Below, one piece after another: positions 54,966-56,137 of a stretch of 56,137 nucleotides of DNA (the stretch's first letter is position 1; each line of letters opens with the position of its first letter). Below the pieces are notes generated by a model. The model searched no databases, was not told where the DNA came from, and saw nothing but the letters and a program-made list of their open reading frames with translations. This DNA comes from Gammaproteobacteria bacterium (GTDB taxonomy: Bacteria; Pseudomonadota; Gammaproteobacteria; Chromatiales; Chromatiaceae), in the NCBI GenBank assembly GCA_020445405.1, contig JAGRGQ010000020.1, positions 1 to 56,137 of the forward strand, in the 5' to 3' direction. Both the position numbers and the translations under genes were made by a program.

Positions 54966-55679
54966 TCACTGGTCATTCAGACCGGCCAGGTATGCTGTTC
55001 CCCCGAGTGACTGCATCTGCTGCATAATCCAGGCGGATCGTTCCTGCATGTATCTACTGGGTCTGACAGCGGAATATTTCACCGGATTGGGCAGAACCGA
55101 TGCGAGCAGCGCCGCCTCCCGGGGCGAGAGCCGGGAGGCCGGCTTGTGAAAAATGCGGCGGCTGGCCGCTTCCACCCCAAAGGTGCAGTCATCGAACTGA
55201 ACCGTGTTGAGATAGACCTCGAGAATTCGTCGTTTTGGCCAGGTAGCCTCCAGCAGCAGCGTAAACCAGGCCTCCAGCGCTTTTCGATACCAGGTCTGAC
55301 CCGGCCACAGGTAGAGGTTTTTCACCAGTTGCTGGGATATGGTGCTGGCGCCCCGCAACCGTCCACCAAGGCGGCGCTCGCGCAGTGCGCTTGCAATAGC
55401 GCTGAGATCGAATCCCCAGTGGGACGGGAACAGCTGATCCTCAGCCGCGATCACCGCCAGCGGCACCACGGGCGCAATGGATTGCCACGCCACCCATTGC
55501 CGGTTGATCACGCTGCAGGGAGGCGCGCTTCCCAACCCGCCCGAGCGGGCCTGCAGCATGAAGGCACTGGTAGGCGGCGGAAACCAACGGAAAGGGAGGG
55601 TGAGGAACAACGACAGCGTGATGCCAAACAACAGCAATCCCAACACCAGGCGCCGCATCATCGCAACCGGATGGATCAT
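54966..55679 (-). CDS. mtgA: Monofunctional biosynthetic peptidoglycan transglycosylase
   Basis: Glycosyltransferase (GT51) that polymerises lipid II glycan strands. The 237-residue product has one N-terminal membrane anchor (VLGLLLFGITLSLFLTLPF) and the GT51 motifs: catalytic Glu in AAEDQLFPSHWGFD, then RGASTISQQLVKNLYLW, KALEAWFTLLLEATWPKRRI and LEVYLNTVQFDDCTFGVEAA. ATG at 55679 with GGAGAAGAA upstream was chosen over a frame extension to 55766 that lacks such a site. The penicillin-binding transpeptidase domain of larger enzymes is absent, as expected. Isolated gene; an AT-rich region at 55795-55870 upstream may hold its promoter. Confidence 0.94.
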   Translation of the reverse strand: MIHPVAMMRRLVLGLLLFGITLSLFLTLPFRWFPPPTSAFMLQARSGGLGSAPPCSVINRQWVAWQSIAPVVPLAVIAAEDQLFPSHWGFDLSAIASALRERRLGGRLRGASTISQQLVKNLYLWPGQTWYRKALEAWFTLLLEATWPKRRILEVYLNTVQFDDCTFGVEAASRRIFHKPASRLSPREAALLASVLPNPVKYSAVRPSRYMQERSAWIMQQMQSLGGTAYLAGLNDQ

Positions 55680-56069
55680 TTCTTCTCCGCGCTCTTCACC
55701 CGCAGCGCATACCCCGATGCTCTTCCGTTGCCATGGCGTTTTGGTGCAGATTGCATTTCCCTTCAACAGCGTGCGGACCGTGCGTTGACAACCGATAATA
55801 ATGCACGAAAATATCGTTTTTATCGTTTATTATCAGACGATTTTTTCGACCTATAAATATATCTGTAAAGTAAATGTCGAGCATGCCGAATAACGCGGGT
55901 AAGGCGTTCAATTCCATAAAGACCGAGTGGAATTTTAACGCCTTCGGCGGGAGCAAGACAGCGTCAGTCTCCAGGATAGTGACGCCCATCGTTGCATCAG
56001 ATTCAAGGAACGGCCGCGCAGTTCGCAGCACCAGGCCAGCACCGTTTCCCCCACCCAATGACTAAATAT

Positions 56070-56116
56070 CCGCGTTCCAAGAACGCGGACTTGCCCAAAG
56101 CCCCCTAAAAGGGGGC
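56070..56116. repeat. Two adjacent hairpins at the right window edge
   Basis: The first has arms CCGCGTTC and GAACGCGG with a three-base loop (56070-56088). The second has arms GCCCCC and GGGGGC with loop TAAAA (56100-56116). The 55680-56137 stretch otherwise shows AT-rich sequence near 55795-55870 and only frames without ribosome-binding sites. The twin hairpins could be a terminator, a REP-like unit or the edge of an insertion element lying beyond the window. Confidence 0.5.
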
Positions 56117-56137
56117 ACACAGGGCCAGCCCTCAAAG

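Noticed and set aside
55696-56058. Leftward frame of 120 codons upstream of mtgA
   Set aside because: It overlaps the mtgA promoter/leader region, has no ribosome-binding site and no recognisable domain.

Overview
The window looks like a chromosomal segment of a motile gammaproteobacterium with moderately high GC, probably from the Chromatiales/Thiotrichales-like, respiring groups. The reasons are the FleQ/FlrB polar flagellar regulators, the order rnr-rlmB-rpsF-rpsR-DUF2232-rplI-dnaB-alr-radA, a di-haem cytochrome c peroxidase, a VPLPA-CTERM protein and several c-di-GMP (PilZ) genes. No plasmid, phage, CRISPR array or complete insertion sequence was seen. Products are assigned by reading protein motifs from memory of the families; no database search was possible.

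Layout. 1-5.1 kb: flagellar and c-di-GMP control (an flrB-like kinase broken by an in-frame stop, fleQ, an atypical PilZ-like gene), then a CNNM/CorC-type membrane protein and a canonical PilZ protein. 5.1-18.9 kb: the conserved housekeeping block tRNA-Leu / rnr / rlmB / rpsF / rpsR / DUF2232 / rplI / dnaB / alr / radA. It is interrupted between rlmB and rpsF by about 4 kb of accessory DNA holding a TIR-CHASE2 membrane protein, a VPLPA-CTERM exported protein and G/C-rich palindromic repeats. 19.3-31.2 kb: sensing and redox. Two large chemoreceptors are present, one of them in an apparent operon with a secreted tandem-PilJ-domain protein. There is also an exported helical-repeat protein, an AT-richer patch with a truncated membrane protein and a monohaem cytochrome, and a divergently read cytochrome c peroxidase. 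FliA (sigma-28)-like promoters precede both receptor units. 31.5-40 kb: metal and efflux transport (CDF exporter, P-type ATPase, RND pump with adaptor). 40-50 kb: a protein quality-control and repair cluster (Lon-like protease, universal stress protein, and an apparent operon degP-cbpA-cbpM-phosphoribosyltransferase-pcm with a clear terminator, plus a coiled-coil/BCAM0308-type pair behind a heat-shock-like promoter). 50-56 kb: MarC, DNA polymerase IV, a STAS-like protein, a 27-residue membrane peptide, a Kef-type antiporter and MtgA. The right edge ends in two close hairpins.

Most unusual points: the TIR-TM-CHASE2-TM fusion placed inside a ribosomal/helicase operon region; the secreted double-PilJ protein joined to a chemoreceptor; the single UAA stop right after the H-box of the flagellar kinase; and the compact proteostasis island.
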